A stretch of DNA of 47,686 nucleotides. Origin: Planctomycetaceae bacterium (GTDB lineage Bacteria; Planctomycetota; Planctomycetia; Planctomycetales; Planctomycetaceae). Below, one piece after another: positions 26,001 through 35,001 of the stretch. The first letter of the stretch is position 1; each line of letters opens with the position of its first letter. The notes below the pieces were generated by a model. That model made no database searches and had not been told where the DNA came from. It was given only the letters and a program-made list of their open reading frames with translations. A program made the position numbers and the translations under genes. The stretch is from the NCBI GenBank assembly GCA_021732415.1, contig JAKFVC010000006.1, forward strand, positions 1 through 47,686, given 5' to 3'.

Positions 26001-26902
26001 TTCAGGACGCGGCCGAGATCAAGATGCGGCGGGCCCTCGCGGCTCTGCCGGATGGAGTATATGTCTTCACCGATCACTTTGACGACGGGTCGCCTCTCGC
26101 GGTCAAGGTGACGATCCAGGGAGATCAAGCCATGGTCGACTTTACCGGTACAGGTCCCGTTGTTCCCGGTAACCTGAACGCCAATCCGGCGATCGTGACC
26201 GCGGCCGTACTGTATGTCTTCCGCTGTTTGATCAACGAGGACATCCCTCTCAATGGTGGCGTCCTCGCGCCAGTCCAGATCATCATTCCCGAGTCTCTCT
26301 TAAATCCTCCCGACCATGCTGATCCGGCCCAGCGAGCCGCGGTCGTTGGGGGGAATGTGGAAGTGTCCCAGAAGATTGTGGATACGCTGCTGGGTGCGTT
26401 GGGATTGGCAGCAGCCAGCCAGGGAACCATGAACAACCTGACGTTCGGGGACGAACGGTTTGGCTACTACGAGACCATCTGCGGAGGTTCCGGAGCCACC
26501 GCGACAGCCTCCGGGGCTGATGCCGTACACACTCACATGACCAATACACGGCTGACCGATCCGGAAGTCCTGGAACGCCGCTATCCGGTTCGGCTGTGGG
26601 AATTCTCGATTCGCACAGGCTCGGGCGGCGCGGGACGGCAACACGGTGGAGACGGGATACGGCGGCGTCTGGAGTTCCTGCGGCCCCTACGTGTCTCGAT
26701 ACTTTCTGAGCGTCGCGGACCGTCATTTCCATTTGGGCTCGAGGGGGGTGAGCCGGGGGCTCAGGGGCGGAACACCTTGCAAAAGGCGGGGACTCAAGAG
26801 ACGGTCGCACTGGGGGGAAAGGTACAACTCGACGTCGCCGCTGGGGATGTCCTGTTGATTGAAACGCCCGGGGGCGGAGGATTTGGACGATCAACGAATT
26901 GA
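23081..26902 (+). CDS. fused hydantoinase A / hydantoinase B (5-oxoprolinase-type) protein
   Basis: The 1,273-residue protein fuses HyuA-like and HyuB-like halves in the order and length of ATP-dependent 5-oxoprolinase, which opens 5-oxo-L-proline to glutamate; hydantoinases and acetone carboxylases share this fold. The HyuA half begins DVGGTFTDVLARRPDG, has GTTRGTNALLTRTGA and the phosphate-binding block GFDMGGTSTDVSRFDG near residue 350, and ends with the oxoprolinase C-terminal region. The HyuB half starts near residue 760 with LEIFNNLFASIAERMGTTLQ and includes DVYVTNDPYRGGSHLPDVT and GETICGG-like residues near the end. It is cytoplasmic and stands alone. Substrate is not proven; 5-oxoproline is the best guess for a fused protein of this length. 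Confidence 0.9.
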   Translation: MASTWEFWIDVGGTFTDVLARRPDGELIPFKLLSNGSFKGRIGEFLGPVRFADTARIGDPARFWGGYQFRVFDSHGRPCFATRVIDFDTSTGSFNVAAVFPDDLPLDAVYELKSDEPAPVVAIRYLLGLRLEEPIPEVQVRLGTTRGTNALLTRTGAATGFITTKGFKDVLLIATQDRPRLFDLNIQKPQPLFQQVVEIDERLDANGQELIAPDAAVVRRQLEELKATGVVSVAICLLHAFANSAHELLIADLAREVGFTEISVSSQLAPLIKIVSRGDTTVMDAYLNPILKDYISRLRRSLGGSNLRLMSSAGGLISAERFVGKDSILSGPAGGVIGFSRAALAAGFEKSIGFDMGGTSTDVSRFDGQYELEFETRKAGIRVVAPMLAIETVAAGGGSVCDFDGVKLIVGPASAGADPGPACYGRGGPLTVTDMNFFLGKILSQRFPFPLLRDCVEQKLQALCEKIASSEGGQRYTPEALAQGFLDVANANMVRPIRNISVARGYDPRDYVLVTFGGAGAQHACAVARALGISQILSHPWAGILSAYGMGQADVRRHQAQAILKPYNPALLPELNPIFERLEATAVAEVEAEGIPTDLIQPPVRSLDLRYAGVEATLNVRCPADGDYAARYGELHQQLYGYQHAGRGLEITAARVEVVGTTPQPPEPRQELVERHPAPTEQTTAWFHGQALPTAVFTRAQLHPGDRISGPAIICEPTSTVVVDPGFSAEIRGRGEIVLTDDQAGQANQHVDTSTTADPVRLEIFNNLFASIAERMGTTLQRTSFSTNVKERLDFSCAIFDCRGQLVVNAPHIPVHLGAMGETVQRIIADNPDLQRGDVYVTNDPYRGGSHLPDVTVVTPVHDQATRELLFFTASRAHHAEIGGIVPGSMPPFSKNLGEEGVLIRNFKLVGQGQSHEAELRELLLSGPYPTRSVNDNLADISAEVAANQSGAQQLLDLIRQYSLPVVKAYLQHIQDAAEIKMRRALAALPDGVYVFTDHFDDGSPLAVKVTIQGDQAMVDFTGTGPVVPGNLNANPAIVTAAVLYVFRCLINEDIPLNGGVLAPVQIIIPESLLNPPDHADPAQRAAVVGGNVEVSQKIVDTLLGALGLAAASQGTMNNLTFGDERFGYYETICGGSGATATASGADAVHTHMTNTRLTDPEVLERRYPVRLWEFSIRTGSGGAGRQHGGDGIRRRLEFLRPLRVSILSERRGPSFPFGLEGGEPGAQGRNTLQKAGTQETVALGGKVQLDVAAGDVLLIETPGGGGFGRSTN

Positions 26903-26914
26903 CGTCTGAGCGTC

Positions 26915-27140
26915 GTGGGACGGGTCTCCAGGCCCGTCCGTCCCTTTTACCTTCAGCGCTACAAGGCTCTCAAACCCTGCGAACTTCGCGCAGCTTACGA
27001 GTTGCCAAGTATCTGAGATGAAGCGACACTCGGTCTCTCTCTTGAGCGAGACCAGTTATTCGCTCCGCGAAGATCGCGAGGCATGAATAAGTTTGAAGTC
27101 GAAAAAGACGGGGACGGACCGGCCTGGAGACCCGTCCCAC
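26915..27140. repeat. family B arms, widely spaced inverted pair
   Basis: The left arm (26915-26939) starts GTGGGACGGGTCTCCAGGCC 12 bases past the hydantoinase stop. The inverted arm (27111-27140) ends in GTCCCAC. About 170 bases separate them, far more than in the other pairs, so they may be one stretched element or two single ones. Confidence 0.7.
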
Positions 27141-27388
27141 GATACGACGCAACGACCTTCTTGAACACGCGTTCGTCTTGACTTGGAGTATTTCAGTGCG
27201 AAAATCCAAGTGTCCAGCAAAATGATTAAAGTCGTGTCGATCGATAATCTCGAATCGCCACTTCCGTACAGATAAACTGGGCGAAGGATTCGCATTCTGT
27301 GGAACTTACGTTTCACGGAGGTAGTGCAACCAACAGCCGGATTTGAGGTTGCGCTGGGGGGCAAGATGCTCATAGAGCCCATTTTTCT

Positions 27389-27416
27389 TTGACGATCAGT
27401 AGCCAGCGGGTACAAT
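27389..27416 (+). promoter_or_regulatory. sigma-70-type promoter, probably of dnaG-rpoD
   Basis: TTGACG (27389-27394) and TACAAT (27411-27416) are separated by 16 bases, close to the housekeeping consensus. Transcription would start near 27423, about 280 bases before the dnaG ATG. No other gene follows in this direction before dnaG. The call is by sequence match only. Confidence 0.6.
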
Positions 27417-27702
27417 TCAGCGTGCGGACGACATTGTAAGAGTGATCCCCAGATTGCGTATTGAGGCGTTCCGGACAGCTCTCTATTGAGAAAAAGCTTA
27501 GTCCGATACTCGCCCGGCGTTGACAGCCTCGCACTGCCGTGATCCATCCTTACTCTCGCAACGGGCCAGCTTCCGAAAAAATTTCCGGGGCTGATCTGGC
27601 AGGCTGAATTTGTCAGCAATGAATAAGACTCGCTGACTGATCTCACCGTGCCAGTGACTTCCCCAGCATCGGAAACTCTCCGTAGCGGAAATTTTTCTCT
27701 CC

Positions 27703-29613
27703 ATGTTGTCCCAATCACAGTGGCAGGATTTCAAGGAACTCGTTCGGCGAAGTACCGATCTGGTGACCTTGATCAGTGAATCCGTGACCTTGCAACCCAT
27801 CAGCGGCGGCCGTGAGTTTGTTGGCCTGTGTCTGTTTCATACTGATCACTCTCCGTCGATGCGGGTCTATCCCGAACGCCAAACGTTCAAGTGCTGGGCC
27901 TGCCAGACTGGGGGAGATTGTTTTGAATTCGTGATGCAACGTGAGAAAGTCTCGTTTCGTGAGGCTTTAGAGATGCTCGCATTGCGGGCGCGAATTGAAG
28001 TGCCCAAGAGCATTGATCGGCAAGAAAACCAAGGAGCAGGCGAGAACAAAGGAGTCAGTAAATCGCAGGTGTACGACGTCTTGAATTGGGCAGAGAACCT
28101 CTACCATGAGGTGCTCGTCTCATCGCCTGGCGCCAAACACGTTCTCAGCTATCTCACTGATCGAGGAGTGCAGCCCGAAACAATTCGCCGTTACAAATTC
28201 GGATACGCACCCAATGTTTGGGGATGGTTACAAAACCAGGTCAAAGCAAAGTTTTCAAAAGAGCAACTGCTGGCCGCAGGATTGATCAGGAAACGTCTCG
28301 ATTCGGCAGATTTTTCCGATTTTTTCCGTGATCGGGTGATGATTCCAATACACGACTCCCAAGGGAAAACTGTCGCATTTGGGGGACGTATTCTACCCGA
28401 CTCGAAATTGGAAAATGTTGGAAAATATATCAATAGTCCAGAAGGGATCTTGTTTTCCAAGAGTCGCGTGATCTATGGATTGAACTATTCGCGGGAAGAA
28501 ATCGTCAAGGCAGAGACGGCGATTGTGATGGAAGGGTACATGGATTGCATCATGGCACAGCAGGCGGGAATCGCCAACTGCTGTGCCACACTGGGGACAG
28601 CCCTTACCGAACAACATGTGACGACATTGAAGCGGTTTGCTCGCAAGGTCGTCGTGGTTTTCGATGGAGACGATCCCGGCCAGAAGGCGGCAGAGAAATC
28701 GATTCCACAATTCCTGGCCCAAGAGTTGGACCTGAGAATCCTGACCTTAACCGAAGACAAAGATCCCGCCGACGCGATGCTGACTCGCGGACCAGAATGG
28801 TTCCGGGAACAGGTTGCCAAGGCACCGGAAGCGTGGGAGTTCAAACTGAGACGGGTCCTCGAGCGAATCGGACTTGATAGCGTCGATAGCGCTCACCGCG
28901 TCCTGGAAGAGATGTTGGAGCTCCTGTGCGAAGTGCCGACGTACCTCGGGTCAACCCCTACGGGACGCTGGCAGATGCGGGAAGACATTTTGCTTGGCAA
29001 ACTTTTCCAACGATTAGGAATACCGGAGAAAAACGTCAGAGACCGATTAAGCGAATTGCGACGGCTGCGGGTACAGAGGGGCGCCAACATGAATTCAAAT
29101 GGGGGCGCTCCGCAGAGTCCCATAATCCCCTCCCAGATCAATCGCTTAAAGCAAAAGCCCACCGTTGACGAGCAGATCGAAGCGGAATTGCTGCAGATTG
29201 TCTTATTGTATCCCGAAACAGTGAGGTCAATACGTCAGGAAATCTCCGCAAAAGAGATCAGCAGTACCCCGCTCAGGCAACTCTGGGAGCTATGTTTGGA
29301 GTTAATTGACCAGCAGATTCTGCCGTCGATCGATCAAGTGCTGTTACGACTGGAAGAATCGGAACTGAAGCCATTGGCAGTCTGGTTGGATGAAACCGGA
29401 CGACAGAAGAACATCACACCTGAATTAATCAATCGAACATTACTTGCAGTGCAGCGGCGGAGAGTTCGCACCACGCGACCCTCAACGCAGGACGGGCCTG
29501 GAGCCACGCCGGACAATTTGAAGATCAACGAGCCAGTCGACAGCAAGACGCTTCTCAGACAGGCCGCAGAAAAACAACAACGACTACATGAGCGACGTGA
29601 CGCGGGACAATAA
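27703..29613 (+). CDS. dnaG: DNA primase DnaG
   Basis: DnaG makes the RNA primers for DNA replication. The 636-residue protein has the usual three parts. The N-terminal CHC2 zinc-binding domain shows C43, H46, C64 and C67 in CLFHTDHSPSM and TFKCWACQTGGDCFEF. The catalytic core with TOPRIM fold follows, with VMEGYMDCIMAQQAGI and VVVVFDGDDPGQKAA holding the acidic metal-binding residues. The C-terminal third (from about 440) is the helicase-interaction region, which is poorly conserved as in other phyla. The length is normal. The ATG at 27703 has only a weak ribosome binding site. It is followed 115 bases later by rpoD on the same strand, the classical arrangement linking primase and primary sigma factor synthesis. 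Confidence 0.96.
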   Translation: MLSQSQWQDFKELVRRSTDLVTLISESVTLQPISGGREFVGLCLFHTDHSPSMRVYPERQTFKCWACQTGGDCFEFVMQREKVSFREALEMLALRARIEVPKSIDRQENQGAGENKGVSKSQVYDVLNWAENLYHEVLVSSPGAKHVLSYLTDRGVQPETIRRYKFGYAPNVWGWLQNQVKAKFSKEQLLAAGLIRKRLDSADFSDFFRDRVMIPIHDSQGKTVAFGGRILPDSKLENVGKYINSPEGILFSKSRVIYGLNYSREEIVKAETAIVMEGYMDCIMAQQAGIANCCATLGTALTEQHVTTLKRFARKVVVVFDGDDPGQKAAEKSIPQFLAQELDLRILTLTEDKDPADAMLTRGPEWFREQVAKAPEAWEFKLRRVLERIGLDSVDSAHRVLEEMLELLCEVPTYLGSTPTGRWQMREDILLGKLFQRLGIPEKNVRDRLSELRRLRVQRGANMNSNGGAPQSPIIPSQINRLKQKPTVDEQIEAELLQIVLLYPETVRSIRQEISAKEISSTPLRQLWELCLELIDQQILPSIDQVLLRLEESELKPLAVWLDETGRQKNITPELINRTLLAVQRRRVRTTRPSTQDGPGATPDNLKINEPVDSKTLLRQAAEKQQRLHERRDAGQ

Positions 29614-29728
29614 TTGAAAGTGCCGAGCGGGCTCCGATCCGACCTGGTCCAGATACCAAGCGGCGGCTCCGGAGTTCGCGACGTAACTGACAAGCCCGCC
29701 CACGCAGGCCGTCTCAACTGGGGGAGGA

Positions 29729-31420
29729 ATGACTTTGCATCGTCTGGATGACCACCTGAAGACTTTGATCGACGCTGGCAAGGAACAGGGATTCCTGACC
29801 TTTACCCAGGTCAACGAATACCTGCCCGATGAGGCTGTCAGCCCTGAGAAGCTTGATCAACTGTTGATGTCGATCGAGGAACTCGGTCTGGAAATCATCA
29901 ACGACGACAAGCTCGCCGAGCGCCTGGCCGCGGAACGTCGCGCCAAGAACGCCAAGGGGATGAAGTCGATCAAGAATGGCCGGATGAAAGAGGCCTCGGG
30001 TGAGGACTCTTCGCGCCGCATCGACGATCCCGTCCGCATGTACCTCACGCAGATGGGTGAGATTCCTCTGCTGACTCGCGTGGAGGAAATTTCGCTCGCC
30101 AAGAAGATCGAAGTGACCAGGAAGCGGTTCCGCCGCCAGTTGCTGGAATCTGATTTCGCTCTCAAGTCGGCGATTGACGTTCTGACCCGCGTCCAAAATG
30201 GCGACCTGCCGTTTGACCGGACGATCAAGGTGTCGATGACCGAAGGTTTGGAAAAGACCCAAGTCCTCGGCCGGATGCCGCACAACCTGAAGACGCTCGA
30301 AGTTCTCTATGAGAAGAACCTCGCCGACTTCCAGCGGGCTCACGATCCCAAGGCCTCAGCGGCCGAACGCCAGCAGGCTGCCACGGCACTCGAATTGCGC
30401 CGCCGCAAAATGGTGACACTGGTGGAAGAATTGAGTCTCCGCACACAACGGCTGCAGCCTGCTCAACGCCGGTTGGAACAGATCTCTCGCCGGATGTGCG
30501 AAATCGAATCGCAACTGGTCCGCCTGAAGGATCTCAAGTCGGCGAAGGACGAACGAGCCAACCTGCAGAAGGAACTCGAAGATCTCCAGAACATGACCCT
30601 GGAGACCCCACAGTCCCTCAAGCAGCGTATGCGATCAGTCCAGGCCCGCTTTGGTGCCTACGAACAATCGATGCGAGAACTGTCGGGTGGCAACCTGCGT
30701 CTGGTGGTGTCCATCGCCAAGAAGTACCGCAACCGTGGCCTGAGCTTCCTCGACCTGATTCAGGAAGGCAACACCGGCCTGATGCGAGCGGTCGACAAGT
30801 ACGAATACCGCCGCGGCTACAAGTTCTCGACCTATGCCACATGGTGGATTCGTCAGGCAATCACCCGCGCCATCGCCGATCAGGCCCGCACGATTCGCAT
30901 CCCCGTGCACATGATCGAAACGATGTCCAAGCTGAGGAAGGTCAGCAAGAAGCTGCTGCAGGAAAACGGCCGCGAGCCCACGATCGAAGAAACGGCCGAA
31001 GCCGCAGGCGTGAGCCTCGAAGAAACCCGCCGCGTCATGAAGATCTCACGGCACCCGATCAGTCTGGATCGTCCGGTCGGTGAGAGCGAAGACAGCTATT
31101 TCGGCGACTTCATTGAAGACGACGACATCGAGAGCCCCGTCAACACGGCGACTCAAGAGATGCTAAAGGACAAGATCGAGCATGTCCTGAAGACCTTGAC
31201 CTACCGCGAACGTGAAATCATCAAGTTGCGTTACGGCCTGGGTGACGGCTACACGTATACGCTCGAAGAAGTCGGCCGCATCTTCAAGGTGACCCGCGAA
31301 CGCGTCCGTCAGATTGAAGCGAAAGCCGTCCGCAAGCTGCAGCACCCTGTCCGAGCCAAACAGCTCAAGGGTTTCCTGGATGGCCTGGCCATTCAGTTGC
31401 AGAATGCTGAGAGCAACTAA
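29729..31420 (+). CDS. rpoD: RNA polymerase primary sigma factor RpoD
   Basis: The 563-residue protein is a group 1 sigma-70 factor. Region 1.1 is at the N-terminus ([20 protein letters not shown]), region 1.2 at [19 protein letters not shown], and a long charged, coiled insertion (about 115-310) precedes region 2 ([59 protein letters not shown]). Region 3 and the region 4 helix-turn-helix ([20 protein letters not shown]) follow. The ATG at 29729 is almost touching the ribosome binding site GGGGAGGA (29721-29728). A TTG at 29735, seven bases from GGAGG, is better spaced and may be the real start; the products differ by two residues. A strong terminator follows. Confidence 0.96.
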   Translation: MTLHRLDDHLKTLIDAGKEQGFLTFTQVNEYLPDEAVSPEKLDQLLMSIEELGLEIINDDKLAERLAAERRAKNAKGMKSIKNGRMKEASGEDSSRRIDDPVRMYLTQMGEIPLLTRVEEISLAKKIEVTRKRFRRQLLESDFALKSAIDVLTRVQNGDLPFDRTIKVSMTEGLEKTQVLGRMPHNLKTLEVLYEKNLADFQRAHDPKASAAERQQAATALELRRRKMVTLVEELSLRTQRLQPAQRRLEQISRRMCEIESQLVRLKDLKSAKDERANLQKELEDLQNMTLETPQSLKQRMRSVQARFGAYEQSMRELSGGNLRLVVSIAKKYRNRGLSFLDLIQEGNTGLMRAVDKYEYRRGYKFSTYATWWIRQAITRAIADQARTIRIPVHMIETMSKLRKVSKKLLQENGREPTIEETAEAAGVSLEETRRVMKISRHPISLDRPVGESEDSYFGDFIEDDDIESPVNTATQEMLKDKIEHVLKTLTYREREIIKLRYGLGDGYTYTLEEVGRIFKVTRERVRQIEAKAVRKLQHPVRAKQLKGFLDGLAIQLQNAESN

Positions 31421-31448
31421 GCTACGAATTTAGATGTCAGATAAGCGA

Positions 31449-31490
31449 AAGAGCCGCCGGAACCAGTTTTTCCGGCGGCTCTTCTTTGCT
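31449..31490 (+). terminator. rho-independent terminator of dnaG-rpoD
   Basis: AAGAGCCGCCGGAA (31449-31462) pairs perfectly with TTCCGGCGGCTCTT (31470-31483) around a seven-base loop, followed by a T-rich stretch. It starts 29 bases past the rpoD stop. Confidence 0.92.
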
Positions 31491-31502
31491 TCTGGTTTCG
31501 CC

Positions 31503-31548
31503 AACGCTAGCAGCGTCGGCCCCGTGGCGGACGCTGCTAGCGTCCGTG
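31503..31548. repeat. family C arms in tail-to-tail order, between convergent genes
   Basis: Here the arm order is reversed: the inverted arm ACGCTAGCAGCGTCGGCC comes first and the direct arm GTGGCGGACGCTGCTAGCG second, so the GTGG feet meet in the middle. It lies between the rpoD terminator and the stop codon of the minus-strand gene at 31561. Confidence 0.75.
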
Positions 31549-31560
31549 TCCAGGCTCGAT

Positions 31561-31998
31561 TCATTTTTGCCCTAACAAATCCAACAAATGCCCCAACCGT
31601 TTGGCGCTTCCATCATGAATACCTAAGTCGCTTGAAACCTTCTCGCCGTCTGTAAATGTCCAAGTCGTGCTGAAACCCGAAAACGGATAATCGCGCCTTA
31701 CCAGTTCCGATCCTGTCCACAGCAAGTCAACGCCATCCGCATTAAACACCGCGTAGGGAATTGGTCCCTTGACAGAAGGTCCGATCGATCCAATACCTGA
31801 ATAGGACTTGCGAAATCTCGCCGATGCGATTTCATTTAGCGTCGTCGGTGCAGTTGTCTCGCAATCACAGCACGAGGCAATGATGCGATTCTTCGAACCA
31901 CTCTGAGAAAGTAGAAGACAGCCCCCAGCGATTGCACAGACGCACAATACTCCGAGAGCGACGTTCCAGCGCTTCCAGATGAACTTCGAGGCCATCAT
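31561..31998 (-). CDS. small membrane-anchored protein overlapping the hpnH operon
   Basis: I do not recognise this protein of about 145 residues. It has one hydrophobic N-terminal segment (WNVALGVLCVCAIAGGCLLL), which could be a membrane anchor or an atypical lipoprotein signal with a Cys after AGG; the rest is probably outside the membrane and contains a CC-x-C cluster (ASCCDCET). The ATG at 31998 is preferred because GAGGAA lies about seven bases upstream, inside the end of hpnH. A GTG at 32013 overlaps the hpnH stop codon as GTGA and is an alternative that would mean translational coupling. Either way it is cotranscribed with hpnH, so a link to hopanoid membranes is possible but unproven. 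Confidence 0.7.
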   Translation of the reverse strand: MMASKFIWKRWNVALGVLCVCAIAGGCLLLSQSGSKNRIIASCCDCETTAPTTLNEIASARFRKSYSGIGSIGPSVKGPIPYAVFNADGVDLLWTGSELVRRDYPFSGFSTTWTFTDGEKVSSDLGIHDGSAKRLGHLLDLLGQK

Positions 31999-32009
31999 GC
32001 GGGACTTCC

Positions 32010-33131
32010 TCACCGCGACCCGACCGGCAGCTCCAAATCGTAGAGCGCCCCAACGGGCTTCGGTTGCGCTGGCGGCGTGTTAGTCGTGGGGGCAGTTGGC
32101 TTGCGAGTTCGACCACGCCCTGCCCCGAACATCGTCAGCCGCGCGGTGGCCCAGAAGCCTTTCCAATTGGAGAACGTCTCCGCAACGGCAGACGGCTCAT
32201 ACCCGCAATGGACCATGCAGTCCTGGCAGTCAGCGTTTCCGCTGGCTCGTCCATAGTTCTTCCATTGCGTGGTTTCCATCAACTGCTGGAAGGTCTCGCA
32301 GTAGCCCTCTTGCAACAAATAGCACGGCTTTTGCCAGCCGAAGATGTTGTAAGTCGGCGTGCCCCACGGAGTGCATTCCAAGTTCCAGTTGCCTTTCAGG
32401 AACTCGATGAACAACGGCGATTGATTGAATTTCCACGCCCGCTTGGGAGCATTCAACATCTCGGAGAACAGCGTCGTTGTCCGTTCTCGTTCGAGGAAAT
32501 GGTCCTGATCAGGGGCCTTCTCATACCCATATCCGGGCGAGACCATCATCCCCTCAACACCGAGTGCCATCATCTCATCGAAGAAGCCTCGATAACGCGC
32601 GGGATCGGCCCCCGCATAGAGCGTCGTATTGGTGGTGACCCGGAAGCCACGCTTCAAGGCCGCCTTGATGGCACTCACGGCGATGTCGTAGGTTCCGTCA
32701 CGACAGACGGCGTGGTCGTGCTCTTCGCGCGGTCCATCCATGTGGATCGAGAACGACAGGTATTGTGACGGGGTGAACTTGTCGAGATGTTTTTCGAGCA
32801 GCAACGCATTGGTGCAGAGGTAGACGTACTTCTTACGCTCGACCAATCCCTTGACGATCTCATCCATTTGCGGATGGAGCAGTGGTTCGCCACCGGGAAT
32901 GGACACCATCGGGGCGCCGCACTCTTCAACCGCTTTGAAGCATTGTTCGGGGGTAAGGTTCTTCTTGAGAATGTCTGGCGGGTACTGGATCTTGCCGCAG
33001 CCGGCACAGGCGAGATTGCAGCGGAACAGCGGTTCCAGCATCAGCACCAGAGGATAACGGGTCACTCCCCGCAACCGTTTGCCGAGGACGTACCGTGCCA
33101 CCGTCCACATCTGCGACATAGGAACCGCCAT
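32010..33131 (-). CDS. hpnH: adenosyl-hopene transferase HpnH
   Basis: HpnH is a radical SAM enzyme that adds the 5'-deoxyadenosyl group to diploptene (hopene), the first step toward side-chain-extended hopanoids. The 373-residue protein carries the cluster motif CNLACAGC (C38, C42, C45) and the family blocks [53 protein letters not shown] and [20 protein letters not shown]. The C-terminal cysteines in [15 protein letters not shown] are also typical. The last 40 residues are a Pro/Thr-rich tail. Its presence indicates that the organism makes hopanoids. No other hpn genes are in the window; squalene-hopene cyclase must be elsewhere. The downstream small membrane protein overlaps its end. Confidence 0.95.
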   Translation of the reverse strand: MAVPMSQMWTVARYVLGKRLRGVTRYPLVLMLEPLFRCNLACAGCGKIQYPPDILKKNLTPEQCFKAVEECGAPMVSIPGGEPLLHPQMDEIVKGLVERKKYVYLCTNALLLEKHLDKFTPSQYLSFSIHMDGPREEHDHAVCRDGTYDIAVSAIKAALKRGFRVTTNTTLYAGADPARYRGFFDEMMALGVEGMMVSPGYGYEKAPDQDHFLERERTTTLFSEMLNAPKRAWKFNQSPLFIEFLKGNWNLECTPWGTPTYNIFGWQKPCYLLQEGYCETFQQLMETTQWKNYGRASGNADCQDCMVHCGYEPSAVAETFSNWKGFWATARLTMFGAGRGRTRKPTAPTTNTPPAQPKPVGALYDLELPVGSR

Positions 33132-33469
33132 CCATGCCTCCCCGAAGTCGTGTCTTCACGAAAATTGCGTGGGTTGTCTCAATCCTGAGCGGGCTCCATC
33201 CGCGGCGGGTCGTCCTGACCCAACTGCATTGCTCGAACCGGGTAACGGTCGAGAGAGCTCTCTACTGCAGGTGATATCAGATTCCGATTCGCTTGTCAGC
33301 CTCAACCTCCAAAATTGACCAACTTCCGCGAACCTCGCATCGCGGGCGAATATTTCGTAGGCTGTGCAAACCGTAGCCCGACTCTCCGAGTCGGGTCGTC
33401 TGGAAGTCCAAGCACCCGACTCAAAGAGTCGGGCTACGAGCGTCGCGCCGACGCCGAGGAGTGATCGAG
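33132..33469. other. divergent intergenic region, hpnH / rhamnulokinase
   Basis: The region must contain promoters in both directions but none stands out. A family A inverted pair at 33373-33437 lies 32 bases upstream of the rhamnulokinase ATG, leaving the ribosome binding site GAGGAG (33456-33461) just outside the hairpin. Confidence 0.45.
33373..33437. repeat. REP-like inverted pair, family A, in a 5' region
   Basis: GTAGCCCGACTCTCCGAGTC and an inverted partner ending in GGGCTAC, separated by about 20 bases. Unlike most copies it lies between divergent genes. Confidence 0.82.
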
Positions 33470-34963
33470 ATGACCGAACAGTGTTTCCTGGGTGTCGATT
33501 TGGGCGCTGAAAGTGGCCGTGTCATTGCCGGTCTCTTCGATGGGAGTCGGGTGAAGCTCGAATCGCTCCACCGCTTCTCGAACGGACCGGTCACCGTCGG
33601 CGAGACGCTGCGTTGGGATGTCCTCCGGCTATGGACCGAGATCCAACAAGGTTTGACGGCCGGTGGTCACAAGTATGGCGATTCGATTCGTTCGGTGGGT
33701 GTCGACACCTGGGGTGTCGATTTCGCGCTGCTCGGCAAGAACCAGGAGTTGCTGAGTCATCCCTACAACTACCGTGATCCGCGAACGAAGGGACTGCTGA
33801 ACGCCACACTCACCCGAGTTCCCCGGGCCGAGATCTTCGCGGCCACCGGACTGCAGTTCATGGAGATCAATACCCTCTATCAACTGATCGCACTCCAACA
33901 ACAGAATCCCGAGATCCTCGCCCTGGCCGAACGCCTGCTGCTGATGCCCGATCTCTTCCACTGGATGTTGTCGGGCAGTCAAGTCGTGGAATTCACCAAT
34001 GCCACCACGACGCAGTTCTTCAATCCTCCCAGCAACAATTGGGCGTTCGATCTGCTGGGCAAGCTGAACGTCCCGACTCAAATGTTGGGTGAGGTCGTTC
34101 AACCCGGGACGGTCCTGGGCAAGCTACGGCCCAATCTGGCGAACAAACTGGGCCTCGGGCGGATCGATGTCGTGGCCCCGGCAACTCATGACACGGGTGC
34201 CGCAGTGGCTGCGATCCCGACTCAGCTGACCGGCACTGCCCGCTGGGCCTATATCAGCTCGGGCACGTGGTCGCTGATCGGCGTGGAAGTGAAGCAGGCA
34301 GTCCTGAGCCAGCAGGCCTTGCAGCGGAATGTCACCAACGAAGGGGGTATTGATGGCACCTATCGGCTGCTGAAGAACATTATGGGCATGTGGCTGGTCG
34401 AAGAATGCCGCCGTTCCTTTGATCGTCACGGCCGACCGCTTGATTATGCCGAAATGGTGCGCCAGGCCGAGGCCGCGCCGGCGTTTCGCTCATTGATTGA
34501 CCCCGATGATCCCAGCTTCCTCGCCCCGGAAGATATGCCCACTGCGATTCGTAGCTGGTGCGAGAAGACTCAACAACCAGCCCCCGAAACGAGCGGCCAG
34601 ATCATTCGTTGCGTGCTGGAAAGCCTGGCGCTCAAGTACCGAGTCGTCCTGGGCTGGCTGGAAGAATTGACCGGCGAACAAGTCGAGGCAATTCACGTCG
34701 TGGGCGGTGGATGTCAAAACGTCCTGCTGAACCAGTTCACCGCGAACGCCTGCGATACACCAGTCATCGCCGGCCCGGTTGAGGCGACAGCGCTGGGCAA
34801 CGTGCTCATCCAGGCCCGAGCGACAGGAGCCATTTCGAGTCTGAAAGAAATCCGCGAAGTCGTCCGGGCCTCCACCGAATTGAAGACGTTCGAGCCCGCC
34901 TCGAGTGCTGAATGGCAACAGGCCTCACGCCGGTTTCAGGAGTTACTGGAGCGGCCGAAGTAA
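33470..34963 (+). CDS. rhaB: rhamnulokinase (FGGY carbohydrate kinase)
   Basis: The protein has 497 residues from the ATG at 33470, which has GAGGAG about nine bases upstream; a GTG at 33461 is in frame but overlaps that site. It is an FGGY sugar kinase: the N-terminal ATPase motif is FLGVDLGAESGRVIAG, and the C-terminal nucleotide-binding block is IHVVGGGCQNVLLNQFTANA. The rhamnulokinase-type blocks SVGVDTWGVDFALLG, HPYNYRDPRTKG, TGLQFMEINTLYQL and MPDLFHWMLSG support phosphorylation of L-rhamnulose to the 1-phosphate. No rhaA or rhaD gene is nearby. Fucose- or rhamnose-rich polysaccharide use is common in Planctomycetes, so the role is plausible. Confidence 0.93.
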   Translation: MTEQCFLGVDLGAESGRVIAGLFDGSRVKLESLHRFSNGPVTVGETLRWDVLRLWTEIQQGLTAGGHKYGDSIRSVGVDTWGVDFALLGKNQELLSHPYNYRDPRTKGLLNATLTRVPRAEIFAATGLQFMEINTLYQLIALQQQNPEILALAERLLLMPDLFHWMLSGSQVVEFTNATTTQFFNPPSNNWAFDLLGKLNVPTQMLGEVVQPGTVLGKLRPNLANKLGLGRIDVVAPATHDTGAAVAAIPTQLTGTARWAYISSGTWSLIGVEVKQAVLSQQALQRNVTNEGGIDGTYRLLKNIMGMWLVEECRRSFDRHGRPLDYAEMVRQAEAAPAFRSLIDPDDPSFLAPEDMPTAIRSWCEKTQQPAPETSGQIIRCVLESLALKYRVVLGWLEELTGEQVEAIHVVGGGCQNVLLNQFTANACDTPVIAGPVEATALGNVLIQARATGAISSLKEIREVVRASTELKTFEPASSAEWQQASRRFQELLERPK

Positions 34964-35001
34964 TGCTTCTCCGAGATTCCGCTACCGAGATTTAATATCA
35001 A

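Larger units (their letters stand above)
26903..27702. other. 800-base non-coding region upstream of dnaG
   Basis: I find no convincing gene. The region holds a widely spaced family B pair (26915-26939 and 27111-27140) and a good promoter-like sequence at 27389-27416. Minus-strand open frames of up to 220 codons cross the repeat and overlap the dnaG start, and have no recognisable content. The stretch between the promoter and dnaG (about 280 bases) could be a long leader or encode a small RNA; I see no strong terminator within it. Confidence 0.55.

Noticed and set aside
27056-27718. 220-codon minus-strand open frame upstream of dnaG
   Set aside because: It overlaps the dnaG start, reads through a family B arm, and has no recognisable content.
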